NCBI GenBank assembly: GCA_025964575.1
Contig: JAOPYO010000295.1
Coordinates: 1-50,109, forward strand
Length of the DNA stretch: 50,109 nt
Direction: 5' to 3'
Source of the DNA: Actinomycetes bacterium
GTDB taxonomy: Bacteria > Actinomycetota > Actinomycetes > Streptosporangiales > Streptosporangiaceae
The notes beneath the pieces are model-generated. The model did no database searches, was not told where the DNA came from, and was given only the letters and a program-made list of their open reading frames with translations. Position numbers and translations under genes: made by a program. Shown one piece after another: positions 23,962 to 31,913 of the stretch. Within the stretch, counting starts at the first letter, position 1, and each line of letters begins with the position of its first letter.

Positions 23962-25443
23962 TCAAGCACTCTGGGCGCGGTCCAAGGCCCATTCCCTGAG
24001 CTGCGGTTTGTCCACCTTGCCAGCAGCGTTGACGGGTAGCTCGGCGACCGTCCAGATGGTCCTGGGCGTCTTGAAACCGGCCAGGCGTCGCGCGCAGTGC
24101 CTGCTCAGGTCGGCATGGTCCGCGGGTCCGGTGACGAACGCCGCAGGGACCTCTCCCATCCGCTCGTGCGGAATGCCGATCACCGCCACCGATCCGGCGT
24201 CGGGGTGTTCGGCCATGACCTGCTCCACCTCGGCGGGATAGACGTTGAGGCCTCCGACGATGACCATGTCCTTGATCCGGTCGACCACCCGGAGCCGCCC
24301 CCGCGCATCGAGTTCGCCTATGTCCCCGGTGCGCAGCCATCCATCCTCCAACGCGGCCGCGCTCGCTTCGGGGTCGTCCTGGTACCCGGTCATCAGACCG
24401 GGACTGCGCACGAGGATCTCCCCGGGGCCATCGCAGGCATCGATTCTGATCTCTACGCCCGGGATCGGCCGGCCGACAGTGTGTGCGACGGCGAACCCGG
24501 CATCGTCCGCCCGGGTCATCGTGCAGACCCCTCCGGCTTCCGTCAGCCCATAGGCGGTGAACACCGCACCGACGCCCAGCCGTTCACGCAGGGCTCCCAC
24601 CAGCTCGCGCGGAATGACCGCCGCCCCGGTCACGGCGACCCGAATCTGGCCGACGGGCATTCCCGGCTGGTCCAGAAGGGCCTGGTACAAAGTGGGCGGC
24701 CCCTGGAGGAATGTCACCTTCTGCGAGACGACCATCCGCGTGAGCGCGGCGGGATCAAGCGCGGGCCACGGCAGCAACGCCGCCCCGGCGACGGCACCGG
24801 CGAGGAGCCCGGTCTTGTGCCCCCCGATGTGCGAGAAAGGCGCCACCACCGGATAGCGGTCCTCCGCGTTCAGGCCGACGATGCGCACCCAACTGCGGGT
24901 GGTCTCGACCAAGCCGCCGTGGCTCAGCAGTGCGCCCTTGGGACGACCGGTGGTTCCCGAGGTGTACTGCACGTAAGCGATGCGGTTCGCAGACAGGGAC
25001 CCGATCCGGCGCTCCACCTCGGCGCCGTAGAAGGCGGTGCCGAGAAGCTCTGGAACCGTGATCGGGGCGGCCGAGCCGAGACCGCGCCCGCCCCCACGGA
25101 CTTCGGTGACGATCGTTCTGCAGCCGGAGCGGACGACGATGTCGGCCACCTCGGCGACGGTGTAGCGCATGTTGATCGGGACCACCCGTGCTCCAGCGAA
25201 CAGGATCCCGTAAGCGGCGATCGCCCATTCTGTGCCGTTCGGGAGCCAGACCCCGACCGGCTCGTCCACCTGCACCCCTGCAACGACCAGCGACTCGGCC
25301 GCTCTCCGCGCCGACTCGAGCAACTCGGCGTAGGTGAGCACGTCGCCGTCGCAGATCAACGCCGGGGCGTCGGGCGCCCGCTTGGCCGCCGATTGCAGCA
25401 CGCCGGGCACGGTGTCCGGGGACGCTGAGGGGTCTGAGTTCAC
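23962..25443 (-). CDS. Acyl-CoA synthetase (AMP-binding, FadD type)
   Basis: A 493-residue ANL ligase. YTSGTTGRPKG is the phosphate loop, TAYGLTEAG the A5 motif, WLRTGDIGELDARGRL the A7 motif, RIKDMVIVGGLNVYPAEVE the hinge, and NAAGKVDKPQLRE contains the catalytic Lys. It belongs to the same FadD3-like group as the ligase at 29611. It activates a carboxylic acid as acyl-AMP and then acyl-CoA; substrate unknown. The start is a GTG at 25443 with little Shine-Dalgarno; a TTG lies one codon earlier. It is divergent from the MaoC gene, and upstream of the SDR and thiolase on its own strand. Confidence 0.92.
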   Translation of the reverse strand: MNSDPSASPDTVPGVLQSAAKRAPDAPALICDGDVLTYAELLESARRAAESLVVAGVQVDEPVGVWLPNGTEWAIAAYGILFAGARVVPINMRYTVAEVADIVVRSGCRTIVTEVRGGGRGLGSAAPITVPELLGTAFYGAEVERRIGSLSANRIAYVQYTSGTTGRPKGALLSHGGLVETTRSWVRIVGLNAEDRYPVVAPFSHIGGHKTGLLAGAVAGAALLPWPALDPAALTRMVVSQKVTFLQGPPTLYQALLDQPGMPVGQIRVAVTGAAVIPRELVGALRERLGVGAVFTAYGLTEAGGVCTMTRADDAGFAVAHTVGRPIPGVEIRIDACDGPGEILVRSPGLMTGYQDDPEASAAALEDGWLRTGDIGELDARGRLRVVDRIKDMVIVGGLNVYPAEVEQVMAEHPDAGSVAVIGIPHERMGEVPAAFVTGPADHADLSRHCARRLAGFKTPRTIWTVAELPVNAAGKVDKPQLREWALDRAQSA

Positions 25444-25470
25444 CAACGCACATTAACCGAGGCGAGCTGG

Positions 25471-25498
25471 ATTTGATACATTCTCTTAAATATTTGAT
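25471..25498. promoter_or_regulatory. Direct repeat ATTTGAT in divergent promoter
   Basis: ATTTGAT occurs at 25471-25477 and 25492-25498, exactly 21 bp apart, i.e. two helical turns, with TTAAAT between. The same heptamer occurs near 20299 and, inverted, near 44354. It lies between the ligase and the MaoC gene and may be an activator or repressor site. Confidence 0.4.
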
Positions 25499-25512
25499 GA
25501 AAGGACACACTG

Positions 25513-25965
25513 ATGCGTGTACTTAACGGCGTCGACGAAGTGCGGGCCGCTGTCGGCGAACACCTCGGCCACAGCGACTACCGGACCGTGACCCAGCAGG
25601 ACATCGACGCCTTCGCCGCCCTGACCGGCGACGACCAGTGGATACACGTCGACGTCGCACGGGCCAAGGACGGACCCTTCGGCGGCACGATCGCTCACGG
25701 CCTGCTGACGCTGTCCCTGGGGCCCCGCCTGGTTCGCGAGATCTACCAGATCACGGGCATGAAGATGGGGGTGAACTACGGATACGACCGGATCCGGTTC
25801 CCCGCCCCGGTGCCGACGGATTCCAGGGTCCGGATCGGTGCCGTGCTGGAAGGCATCGAGGACCTGCCAGGCGGCCTACAGGTCAAGCTCCAGTTCACGT
25901 GGGAGATCGAGGGCGGCGGCAAACCAGCCTGCGTGGCGTCCATGCTGCTGCGATACACGGTTTGA
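25513..25965 (+). CDS. MaoC-type (R)-specific enoyl-CoA hydratase
   Basis: A 150-residue single hotdog protein. TGDDQWIHVD carries the Asp and His of the hydratase 2 motif, followed by the acidic/Gly stretch GPFGGTIAHGLLTLSL that forms the hot-dog helix. This is the length of stand-alone MaoC dehydratases that work as dimers. It hydrates a trans-2-enoyl-CoA to an (R)-3-hydroxyacyl-CoA or the reverse. AAAGGA lies 7 nt upstream of the ATG. It starts a rightward operon with a thiolase and an SDR, which together provide hydration, oxidation and cleavage. Confidence 0.92.
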   Translation: MRVLNGVDEVRAAVGEHLGHSDYRTVTQQDIDAFAALTGDDQWIHVDVARAKDGPFGGTIAHGLLTLSLGPRLVREIYQITGMKMGVNYGYDRIRFPAPVPTDSRVRIGAVLEGIEDLPGGLQVKLQFTWEIEGGGKPACVASMLLRYTV

Positions 25966-25974
25966 GTCACGATC

Positions 25975-27207
25975 ATGCGACCCGAGCAGAGTATCCGTGA
26001 CGTCGTCATCTGCGAGCCTGTGCGCACCCCCGTGGGGCGCTACGGCGGCGTCTTCCGCGATGTCCCCGCCACCGAACTGGCCGCCTCGGTGATCCGCGGG
26101 CTCCTGCAACGAACCGGTCTGACCTCGGCCGATATCGACGAGGTGTTCCTCGGCCAGTGCTATCCCAACTCCGATGCCCCGGCGATCGGCAGGGTTGCCG
26201 CCCTCGACGCCGGGTTGGAGGTCTCCGTCACCGGGCTCCAGTTGGATCGGCGATGCGGATCGGGCCTTCAGGCGGTGCTCAACGCGGCCATGCAGGTGCA
26301 GACGGGCGTCAGCGAGCTGATCATCGCTGGCGGGGCCGAGAGCATGAGCTCGGCTGCCTTCTACGCAACCGACATGCGCTGGGGCGTGCGCGGCCCGGGC
26401 ATCCACCTGCACGACGCGCTAGTCCGCGGACGAGTGACTGCGGGCGGCCGGCTCCATCCGGTCCCAGGCGGCATGCTCGAGACCGCAGAGAACCTGCGCG
26501 CCTCCTACAACATTTCCCGGGAGGAACAGGACGACCTCGCTGTGATCTCACACCGGCGGGCTGTCGCCGCTCAACGGTCCGGAGCGTTCGCCGACGAGAT
26601 CATCGCCGTCCCGGTGAGAAGCCGTTCCGGCGAGCAGAACGTGGACACCGACGAACATCCACGCCCGGACATCTCCCCCGACAAGCTGGCCCGGCTGCGA
26701 CCTGTGCTCATCGGCGACGACCCGGACGCCACGGTCACCGCCGGCAACGCCAGCGGACAGAATGACGGCGCCGCGGTCTGCGTCGTCACCCACGCCGACA
26801 AAGCCGAACGGCTGGGACTGCGGCCGCTGGCCCGGCTGGTGTCGTGGGCCGTGGCCGGTGTCCCCCCGAGGACCATGGGCATCGGCCCCGTCCCTTCGAC
26901 GAAACTGGCTCTGGAGCGCGCGGGGCTGAAGCTCAGCGACATCGATCTGATCGAGATCAACGAGGCCTTCGCGTCCCAGGTGCTGGCCTGCGGCCGCGAA
27001 TGGGGGTTCGCACCCGCAGACTGGGACCGGACCAATGTGCACGGTTCCGGGATCTCCCTCGGCCATCCGGTCGGTGCCACCGGAGGACGGATCCTCGCCA
27101 CCCTGCTGCGTGAGCTGAATCGCCGCGGAGCCCGCTACGGATTGGAGACCATGTGCATCGGCGGCGGCCAGGGACTCACCGCGATCTTCGAGAACCTCGG
27201 GCAGTGA
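25975..27207 (+). CDS. Acetyl-CoA C-acyltransferase (thiolase)
   Basis: A 410-residue thiolase with Cys94 in [11 protein letters not shown], His364 in [11 protein letters not shown] and Cys394 in [20 protein letters not shown] is also present. These are complete and indicate an active degradative thiolase, closer to the PaaJ/BktB style than the FadA-type thiolase at 21927. It begins 9 bp after the MaoC stop and is followed 31 bp later by the SDR, so it belongs to a compact operon. It would release acetyl-CoA or propionyl-CoA from the 3-oxoacyl-CoA made by that SDR. Confidence 0.94.
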   Translation: MRPEQSIRDVVICEPVRTPVGRYGGVFRDVPATELAASVIRGLLQRTGLTSADIDEVFLGQCYPNSDAPAIGRVAALDAGLEVSVTGLQLDRRCGSGLQAVLNAAMQVQTGVSELIIAGGAESMSSAAFYATDMRWGVRGPGIHLHDALVRGRVTAGGRLHPVPGGMLETAENLRASYNISREEQDDLAVISHRRAVAAQRSGAFADEIIAVPVRSRSGEQNVDTDEHPRPDISPDKLARLRPVLIGDDPDATVTAGNASGQNDGAAVCVVTHADKAERLGLRPLARLVSWAVAGVPPRTMGIGPVPSTKLALERAGLKLSDIDLIEINEAFASQVLACGREWGFAPADWDRTNVHGSGISLGHPVGATGGRILATLLRELNRRGARYGLETMCIGGGQGLTAIFENLGQ

Positions 27208-27238
27208 CTCCCTCACGAAAGCGAAGGTAGGAAAGACC

Positions 27239-27982
27239 ATGGATCTGCTGAACGGCCGCTCCGCCATCGTCACCGGAGCCGCTCAGGGAATCGGCCTGGC
27301 CATCGCCCGGGTCTTCGCGCGCGAGGGCGCACGACTCGTGCTCGCCGACCTCAACACCGAGGCCGCTGAGACCGCCGCCACGGAACTGGCCGGCGAGGGC
27401 GCTGACGTCACCGCGTTCCAGTGCGACGTCACCTCCGAAGCCGATGTCGAAGCTCTCATTACCGCTTGTGACACCCGGTACGGTTCTGTGGACGTCCTGG
27501 TGAACAACGCCGGGATCACCCGCGACGCCACCTTGCGGAAAATGACCAGTGATCAGTTCCGTCAGGTCATGGACGTGCATCTCTACGGCACCTGGCTGGG
27601 AATGAAATATGCGTCCCTGCGCATGCGCGACCAGCAGCGCGGAGCGATCGTCAACATCTCCTCCATCTCGGGGAAGGTCGGGCTGCCCGGTCAGACCAAT
27701 TACAGCGCGGCCAAGGCCGGCATCGTCGGGATGACCAAGGCAGGAGCCAAGGAGTTGGCCCACCTGGGCGTGCGTGTCAACGCCATCCAACCCGGCCTGG
27801 TGCGCACGGCCATGACCGAGGCGCTGCGCCCCGAAATCTGGGCTGAAAAGCTCGCCGGGGTGCCGATGGGCCGGGCAGCCGAACCCGAGGAGATCGGCAA
27901 GGCCGCGCTCTTCCTGGCGAGCGACCTGTCCAGCTACATGACCGGCACCGTGCTCGAGGTCACAGGCGGCCGTCACATGTGA
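27239..27982 (+). CDS. Short-chain dehydrogenase (FabG-like 3-oxoacyl reductase/3-hydroxyacyl-CoA dehydrogenase)
   Basis: A 247-residue classical [11 protein letters not shown] binds the nucleotide, NNAGIT is the second motif, Ser141/142 with Tyr155 and Lys159 (YSAAK) are catalytic. The DLN end of the second strand suits NAD over NADP. The tail [14 protein letters not shown] is FabG-like. With a MaoC and a thiolase in the same operon, the physiological direction is probably oxidation of a 3-hydroxyacyl-CoA. AGGAAAG precedes the ATG. It ends only 3 bp before the convergent NTF2-like gene. Confidence 0.92.
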   Translation: MDLLNGRSAIVTGAAQGIGLAIARVFAREGARLVLADLNTEAAETAATELAGEGADVTAFQCDVTSEADVEALITACDTRYGSVDVLVNNAGITRDATLRKMTSDQFRQVMDVHLYGTWLGMKYASLRMRDQQRGAIVNISSISGKVGLPGQTNYSAAKAGIVGMTKAGAKELAHLGVRVNAIQPGLVRTAMTEALRPEIWAEKLAGVPMGRAAEPEEIGKAALFLASDLSSYMTGTVLEVTGGRHM

Positions 27983-27985
27983 CGG

Positions 27986-28396
27986 TCATCCGCTGGTGAT
28001 GAGACGCTCGGCCAGTTGCCAACCGGACGGGGTCCTGCGGAACGTGTCGCGATAAGCGCCCATGGACCGCAGGACCGGTGCCGCTGCGGTATCGGTGAAG
28101 AACTGCCAATAGGACTCCGCCACCGCCGTGTCACCCTCCACCGTCACCGCGACCGTGTCCACGAGATGCCGAGTGAAGGTACCCGGACCTGTGACCCCCT
28201 CAGCGCGCCGGGCGGCCCCGGCGTCCACGATTGCCTGCCGCCCCTTCTTCACCGGGACACCCCGCATGCTCCAGGACGCGTCCTCCGTGAACAGCGCGCC
28301 GTAGTCGGCCAAGTCACCCGCGTCAGAGCACCGCGCGATCCGGGAGATCACGTTGCGGATCCCCAGCTCATCAGCCGCCTTCTGCAGTTCGTACAA
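27986..28396 (-). CDS. SnoaL/NTF2-like small protein
   Basis: About 136 residues of the cone-shaped NTF2-like fold: ADELGIRNVISRIARCSDAGD, DYGALFTEDASWSMRG, GRQAIVDA, HLVDTVAVTVEGDTAVAESYW and AYRDTFRRTPSGWQLAERLI follow the usual order of helices and strands. Such proteins are isomerases, dehydratases or subunits of dioxygenases. I prefer the TTG at 28396, since GGAGG lies 8 nt upstream and the fold begins there; ATGs at 28453 and 28450 would add a basic tail and overlap the TTTATATAAA box. No catalytic residues can be assigned. Confidence 0.8.
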   Translation of the reverse strand: MYELQKAADELGIRNVISRIARCSDAGDLADYGALFTEDASWSMRGVPVKKGRQAIVDAGAARRAEGVTGPGTFTRHLVDTVAVTVEGDTAVAESYWQFFTDTAAAPVLRSMGAYRDTFRRTPSGWQLAERLITSG

Positions 28397-28457
28397 GATG
28401 TTTTCCTCCTCCGGGACCCGGTGCACACGTCGCCACCGACCTCGTCGCATCATGAAT

Positions 28458-28467
28458 TTTATATAAA
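28458..28467. promoter_or_regulatory. AT-rich palindrome TTTATATAAA
   Basis: This 10-bp palindrome lies about 60 bp upstream of the NTF2-like gene's TTG start. The overlapping decamer TTATATAAAG is identical to one at 7098 in another promoter. It is likely part of the promoter of the leftward NTF2-like gene. Confidence 0.4.
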
Positions 28468-28516
28468 GTTTCTCCTCAAGCTCGTCGAGATCAAGGACCT
28501 GGCGAGAAGGGCGGCA

Positions 28517-28600
28517 TCACGCCAGACGCCGCTGGACGACGGCCCCATCGGTGGCGGCCGGCGCCCGCAGTGCGGTCAGGATGTGGATCGCCGCCAAGGT
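28517..28600 (-). pseudogene. Possible scrap of a family III CoA-transferase
   Basis: The leftward frame reads TLAAIHILTALRAP, then AATDGAVVQRRLA and a stop. Intact CoA-transferases have AAIGILTALRAR, a short TG-x-GQ turn and VDVSL at this point. There is no start or flanking domain. The match is short, so this could be chance, but the spacer between the NTF2-like and SDR genes is otherwise empty. Confidence 0.3.
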
Positions 28601-29511
28601 CAACGCAGGCCGGGAGCTCGGGTGCCGAACAGGTCTGTGGCGATCCTCAGACCCAGACCGGTGGCGTCCCATCGCTTCTCGGCGTTGTCGATGGTCGCGG
28701 CCTCATGCCAGCCTCCCATGAGGTAGATCTTGTCATGAATGGCGCGGATGACCTGCCCAGTCACGTACTGGGCCTCGTCGCTGGCCAGCCATGCGACCAG
28801 CGGGGAACTACCGGCCGGGTCCATCGGGTGGTACTCCTCCTCCCCCAGGTCGTCGGGCTCGAACGACTTGAGGTCCCGGCCCATGGTCGCCGTCAGTCGC
28901 GTCAGCCCGCCGGGCCCGACCGCGTTCACGGTCACGCCGAACTTGTACAGCTCCAGGCTTGTGGTCAGTGTCAGCCCTACAACGGCCGCCTTGGCCGTCG
29001 CGTAGTTTGACTGGCCGAAGTTGCCGCTCAGACCGGCGCCCGAGGTGGTGTTGATGATCCGGCCGGTGAAGCGTTCGCCAGCCTGCGCCCGGGAGCGCCA
29101 GAGCTTGGCCGCCAGGTGCGTCATCAGCCAGGTCCCCCTGACGTGGACTCGCATGACCGAGTCGAAGTCGGCGGCGGACATGTTCCAGATCGCCTTGTCG
29201 CGGGCGATGCCCGCGTTGTTCACGACGATATCGATCCGCCCGAATTCCGCCACAGCGCGGTCGACCAAAGCCGCCGCCTGGTCCTCGTCGGCGATGTCGG
29301 CGTAGTCGGCCAGCGCCTTGCCGCCGCGCTTGACGATGAGGTCGGCCACCTCGTCGGCATCGTTCCCCTTCCCCTCACCGCTGACGCTGGTCCCGAGGTC
29401 GGCCACGACGACCGTGGCACCGTGCTTGGCGAGTTCCAGGGCGTGGCCGCGGCCGATACCGTGCGCCGCACCGGTCACGATGGCGATCTTGTCTTCGAGT
29501 AGTCCGACCAT
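28600..29511 (-). CDS. Short-chain dehydrogenase, HSD17B4/Hsd4A-like
   Basis: A 303-residue long-form SDR, as in the dehydrogenase part of multifunctional enzyme 2. TGAAHGIGRG binds the nucleotide, the insertion SVSGEGKGNDADEVADLIV is typical of that group, NNAGIARD follows, and Ser157, Tyr170 and Lys174 (SNYATAKAA) are catalytic. It oxidises a (3R)- or (3S)-hydroxyacyl-CoA of a bulky substrate; mycobacterial Hsd4A does this for steroid side chains. The ATG at 29511 has GGAGG 5 nt upstream; the longer frame lacks a signal. It is divergent from the FadD3-like ligase. Confidence 0.9.
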   Translation of the reverse strand: MVGLLEDKIAIVTGAAHGIGRGHALELAKHGATVVVADLGTSVSGEGKGNDADEVADLIVKRGGKALADYADIADEDQAAALVDRAVAEFGRIDIVVNNAGIARDKAIWNMSAADFDSVMRVHVRGTWLMTHLAAKLWRSRAQAGERFTGRIINTTSGAGLSGNFGQSNYATAKAAVVGLTLTTSLELYKFGVTVNAVGPGGLTRLTATMGRDLKSFEPDDLGEEEYHPMDPAGSSPLVAWLASDEAQYVTGQVIRAIHDKIYLMGGWHEAATIDNAEKRWDATGLGLRIATDLFGTRAPGLR

Positions 29512-29557
29512 GCTTACCTCCGGGGTTCTCAAGCCACCAAACAACATCTCGACTTGG

Positions 29558-29598
29558 AAAATTATATATGTTATTCAAGTCATTGATTCTCGTGAATC
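29558..29598. promoter_or_regulatory. Divergent promoter: AT-rich box plus inverted repeat
   Basis: AAAATTATATATG at 29558-29570 shares AAATTATATA with 7095 and AATTATATAT with 33188. GATTC-TCGT-GAATC at 29585-29598 is a perfect inverted repeat just before the AGGAGG of the ligase. The region controls the leftward SDR and the rightward ligase. Confidence 0.45.
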
Positions 29599-29610
29599 CA
29601 GGAGGTTGCG

Positions 29611-31260
29611 GTGACCCCGATCTCACCCGTCGATCCAGAAGGTTTCACCGACCCCCGCGCGGATCTGCGCTGGGGGACGACGAGCGGCCTACTGAGCGAC
29701 ATGGCAAAGCGTCACGGCGGGTCCGAGGCGATCGTTGACGGTCCGGAGCGAATGAGCTTCGCCGCACTCGACCAGGCCGCCACCGCGGTCGCCCGGGCAT
29801 TCCTGGCCACCGGTTTGGCCAAAGGCGACCGGGTCGCCATCTGGTCGCCGAACACCGCGCGCTGGGTAGTGGCCGCCCTTGGGCTGCAGCGGGCGGGCGG
29901 CGTGCTCGTGCCGCTGAACACGCGGTTCCAAGGCGCCGAAGCGGCCTTCATCCTGGGCCAGAGTCGAGCCAAGACGCTGTGCATGATCGGCGAGTTCCTC
30001 GGCCGTGACTACCCGGCGTCGTTGTCGGAGGCGGCCGGGGGCCCCGGCGCCGGACGGCCTTATGCCGGGCTGCCGGATCTGGAGCGGGTCGTGGTGATGG
30101 ACGAAGGAAACATCGAGGGCCTGGACGCCTGGGAGAAGTTCCTCGTCGCCGGGCGCGGCGTCACCGACGCCGCTGTCGAGCGAAGAATCTCCGAGCTCGG
30201 CCCTGATGATCTGTCGGACATGTTGTTCACCTCAGGCACCACCGGGCATCCCAAGGGGGCCATGTGCACCCATGGGCAAACACTACGCGCCTACGCCGTG
30301 TGGGCCGCGGTCGTCGGCCTGAGGCAAGGCGACCGGTACCTCATCGTCAACCCGTTCTTCCACGGCTTCGGCTACAAGGCCGGGTGGCTGGCCGCGCTGA
30401 TCGTCGGAGCGACGAGCCTTCCGGAGCGGACCCTGGATGTCCCGCACGTCCTGCAGATGGTCCGGGAAGAGCGCATCACGGTGCTACCTGGAACACCCAC
30501 GCTCTACCAGACCATGCTGGAACATCCGCATTTCACCACCGAGGGCGTGACCCATCTACGTCTGGCCGTCACCGGCGCGGCGAACGTGCCTCCCAGCCTG
30601 CTGTACCGGATTCGTGACGAACTGGGTTTCGCGCACATCGTCACCGGCTACGGACTGACCGAGTCGTGCGCGATCGTCTCGATGTGCCGGTACGACGATC
30701 CGTTGGAGACCGTCTCGGCGACTGCGGGCCATCCGCTGCCGGGCCTGGAGGTGGCAGTCGTCGACGGGGCCGGCACGGTCCTGCAGTCTGGCAGCGAGGG
30801 CGAGGTCCTGGTACGCGGGTACACGGTGATGAAGGGCTATTTCGGCGAGGAGTCGGAAACCGCGGCAACGGTCGACGCCGACGGCTGGCTGCACACCGGC
30901 GATATCGGCATCATCGACGCCGACGGGCGGATCCGCATCACCGACCGCATCAAGGACATGTTCATCGTCGGCGGCTTCAACGCCTACCCCGCCGAGATCG
31001 AGAAGATCCTCGACGGCCATCCCTCGATCGCGCGGACCGCCGTCATCGGCGTTCCGGACGAGCGGATGGGCGAGGTGGGCGCCGCGTTCGTCGTGCCCCG
31101 CCGCGGCATGCTGATCCAGGAGACTGACGTAATCGGCTGGGCCCGCGAGCACATGGCCAACTACAAGGTCCCCCGTCAGGTGCACATCGTGCAGGACCTC
31201 CCGGTGAACGCTGCCGGCAAGGTGCTCAAGAACGAGTTGCGCGCCCGTCTGGGCTCCTGA
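29611..31260 (+). CDS. Acyl-CoA synthetase, FadD3-like
   Basis: A 549-residue ANL ligase starting at GTG after AGGAGG. MLFTSGTTGHPKG is the phosphate loop, TGYGLTESC the A5 motif, WLHTGDIGIIDADGRI the A7 motif, RIKDMFIVGGFNAYPAEIE the hinge and NAAGKVLKNEL holds the catalytic Lys. VAIWSPNTARWVVAALGLQRAG and NPFFHGFGYKAGWL closely resemble mycobacterial FadD3, which activates the two-ring steroid remnant HIP. The other HIP-pathway genes such as IpdAB are not seen here, so a related bicyclic or monocyclic acid is more likely. It is divergent from the HSD17B4-like SDR and followed by a broken hydratase gene. Confidence 0.93.
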   Translation: MTPISPVDPEGFTDPRADLRWGTTSGLLSDMAKRHGGSEAIVDGPERMSFAALDQAATAVARAFLATGLAKGDRVAIWSPNTARWVVAALGLQRAGGVLVPLNTRFQGAEAAFILGQSRAKTLCMIGEFLGRDYPASLSEAAGGPGAGRPYAGLPDLERVVVMDEGNIEGLDAWEKFLVAGRGVTDAAVERRISELGPDDLSDMLFTSGTTGHPKGAMCTHGQTLRAYAVWAAVVGLRQGDRYLIVNPFFHGFGYKAGWLAALIVGATSLPERTLDVPHVLQMVREERITVLPGTPTLYQTMLEHPHFTTEGVTHLRLAVTGAANVPPSLLYRIRDELGFAHIVTGYGLTESCAIVSMCRYDDPLETVSATAGHPLPGLEVAVVDGAGTVLQSGSEGEVLVRGYTVMKGYFGEESETAATVDADGWLHTGDIGIIDADGRIRITDRIKDMFIVGGFNAYPAEIEKILDGHPSIARTAVIGVPDERMGEVGAAFVVPRRGMLIQETDVIGWAREHMANYKVPRQVHIVQDLPVNAAGKVLKNELRARLGS

Positions 31261-31279
31261 GACTTCTGGGAGGATCCCG

Positions 31280-31811
31280 ATGAACCTGACCCCTGAAGAC
31301 TTCGGCGTACCGTCGTGCGCGGACACGGCGCTCCCGTCGGAACACGCTAGGCATGTGGCCGCGGTGCTCAACGGCTCCGCCGACGTCACGACGGGACAGC
31401 CGTTGCCCCCCTCTGGCATTGGGCGTTCTTCTCACCGGAGACGCCCACCGACGGGCTGGGGCCCGACGGCCACCCGAGGCTGCCCGACACCGGGCCATCC
31501 GCCGGGCTGCCCCGGCGGATGTGGGCCGGCGGACGGCTTGTGTTCCACCTCCCCCTGCTCGTCGGCACCCCCGTTGTCCGCACTTCGTCGATCGTCCGAT
31601 CCGAGAACAAGCTGGGCCATTCGGGCGGGCTGCTGGTGGTGACCTTGGAACACCGTTACGTCCAGAACGAGCGGGTGGCGATCACCGAGCTCTGTTCGCC
31701 GACCTGCCCTTCACCATCACCGCGACCCGCAAGAGTGAGCACGTCGGTCTGTCGATCATCCGCAACGACGGCCAGACCGCCATGACGGCCACGGCCGCCC
31801 TCAGGGCCTGA
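31280..31811 (+). pseudogene. Frameshifted HTD2-like / mesaconyl-CoA hydratase-type dehydratase
   Basis: A start with GGAGG gives MNLTPEDFG to TTGQPLPP. Loss of one base in the C run near 31410 then breaks the frame, and the homologous sequence goes on in another frame: LWHWAFFSPETPTDGLGPDG, LPRRMWAGGRLVFHLP and VTLEHRYVQNERVAITE, all typical of FAS1/HTD2-like hotdog dehydratases. After about 31690 the family sequence stops, and a third frame reads LPFTITATRKSEHVGLSII to a stop at 31811, which looks like the end of another hotdog protein. It is therefore doubly frameshifted and possibly chimeric. It follows the ligase by 20 bp and was probably once co-transcribed with it. Confidence 0.8.
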
Positions 31812-31840
31812 TCGGATCTGTCGGTTCCTCGAGCAGGACA

Positions 31841-31868
31841 TGAGGCCTCCGTGCGCACGAAGGCCTCA
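31841..31868. terminator. Hairpin between convergent genes
   Basis: TGAGGCCTCCGTGC and its near-perfect complement GCACGAAGGCCTCA abut each other (one mismatch), forming a long GC-rich stem between the pseudogene and the convergent CoA-transferase at 31914. No T tract follows; a bidirectional terminator is likely. Confidence 0.55.
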
Positions 31869-31913
31869 CGCTCGCATGAACCCGGCGGGAGGACCCGCAC
31901 CCGCAGGGACGGC

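Noticed and set aside
22407-23999. 530-codon rightward ORF
   Set aside because: Antisense to the thiolase and SDR, whose catalytic motifs are clear; the translated sequence is Gly/Arg/Val-rich without any domain, as expected for high-GC antisense frames.
24097-25428. 443-codon rightward ORF
   Set aside because: Antisense shadow of the acyl-CoA ligase at 23962.
29611-31260. Assignment of the region to the cholesterol HIP (ring C/D) pathway because of the FadD3-like ligase
   Set aside because: IpdAB, IpdC, IpdF, EchA20 and a KstR2-type regulator are not recognisable in the window; the ligase resemblance alone does not fix the substrate.
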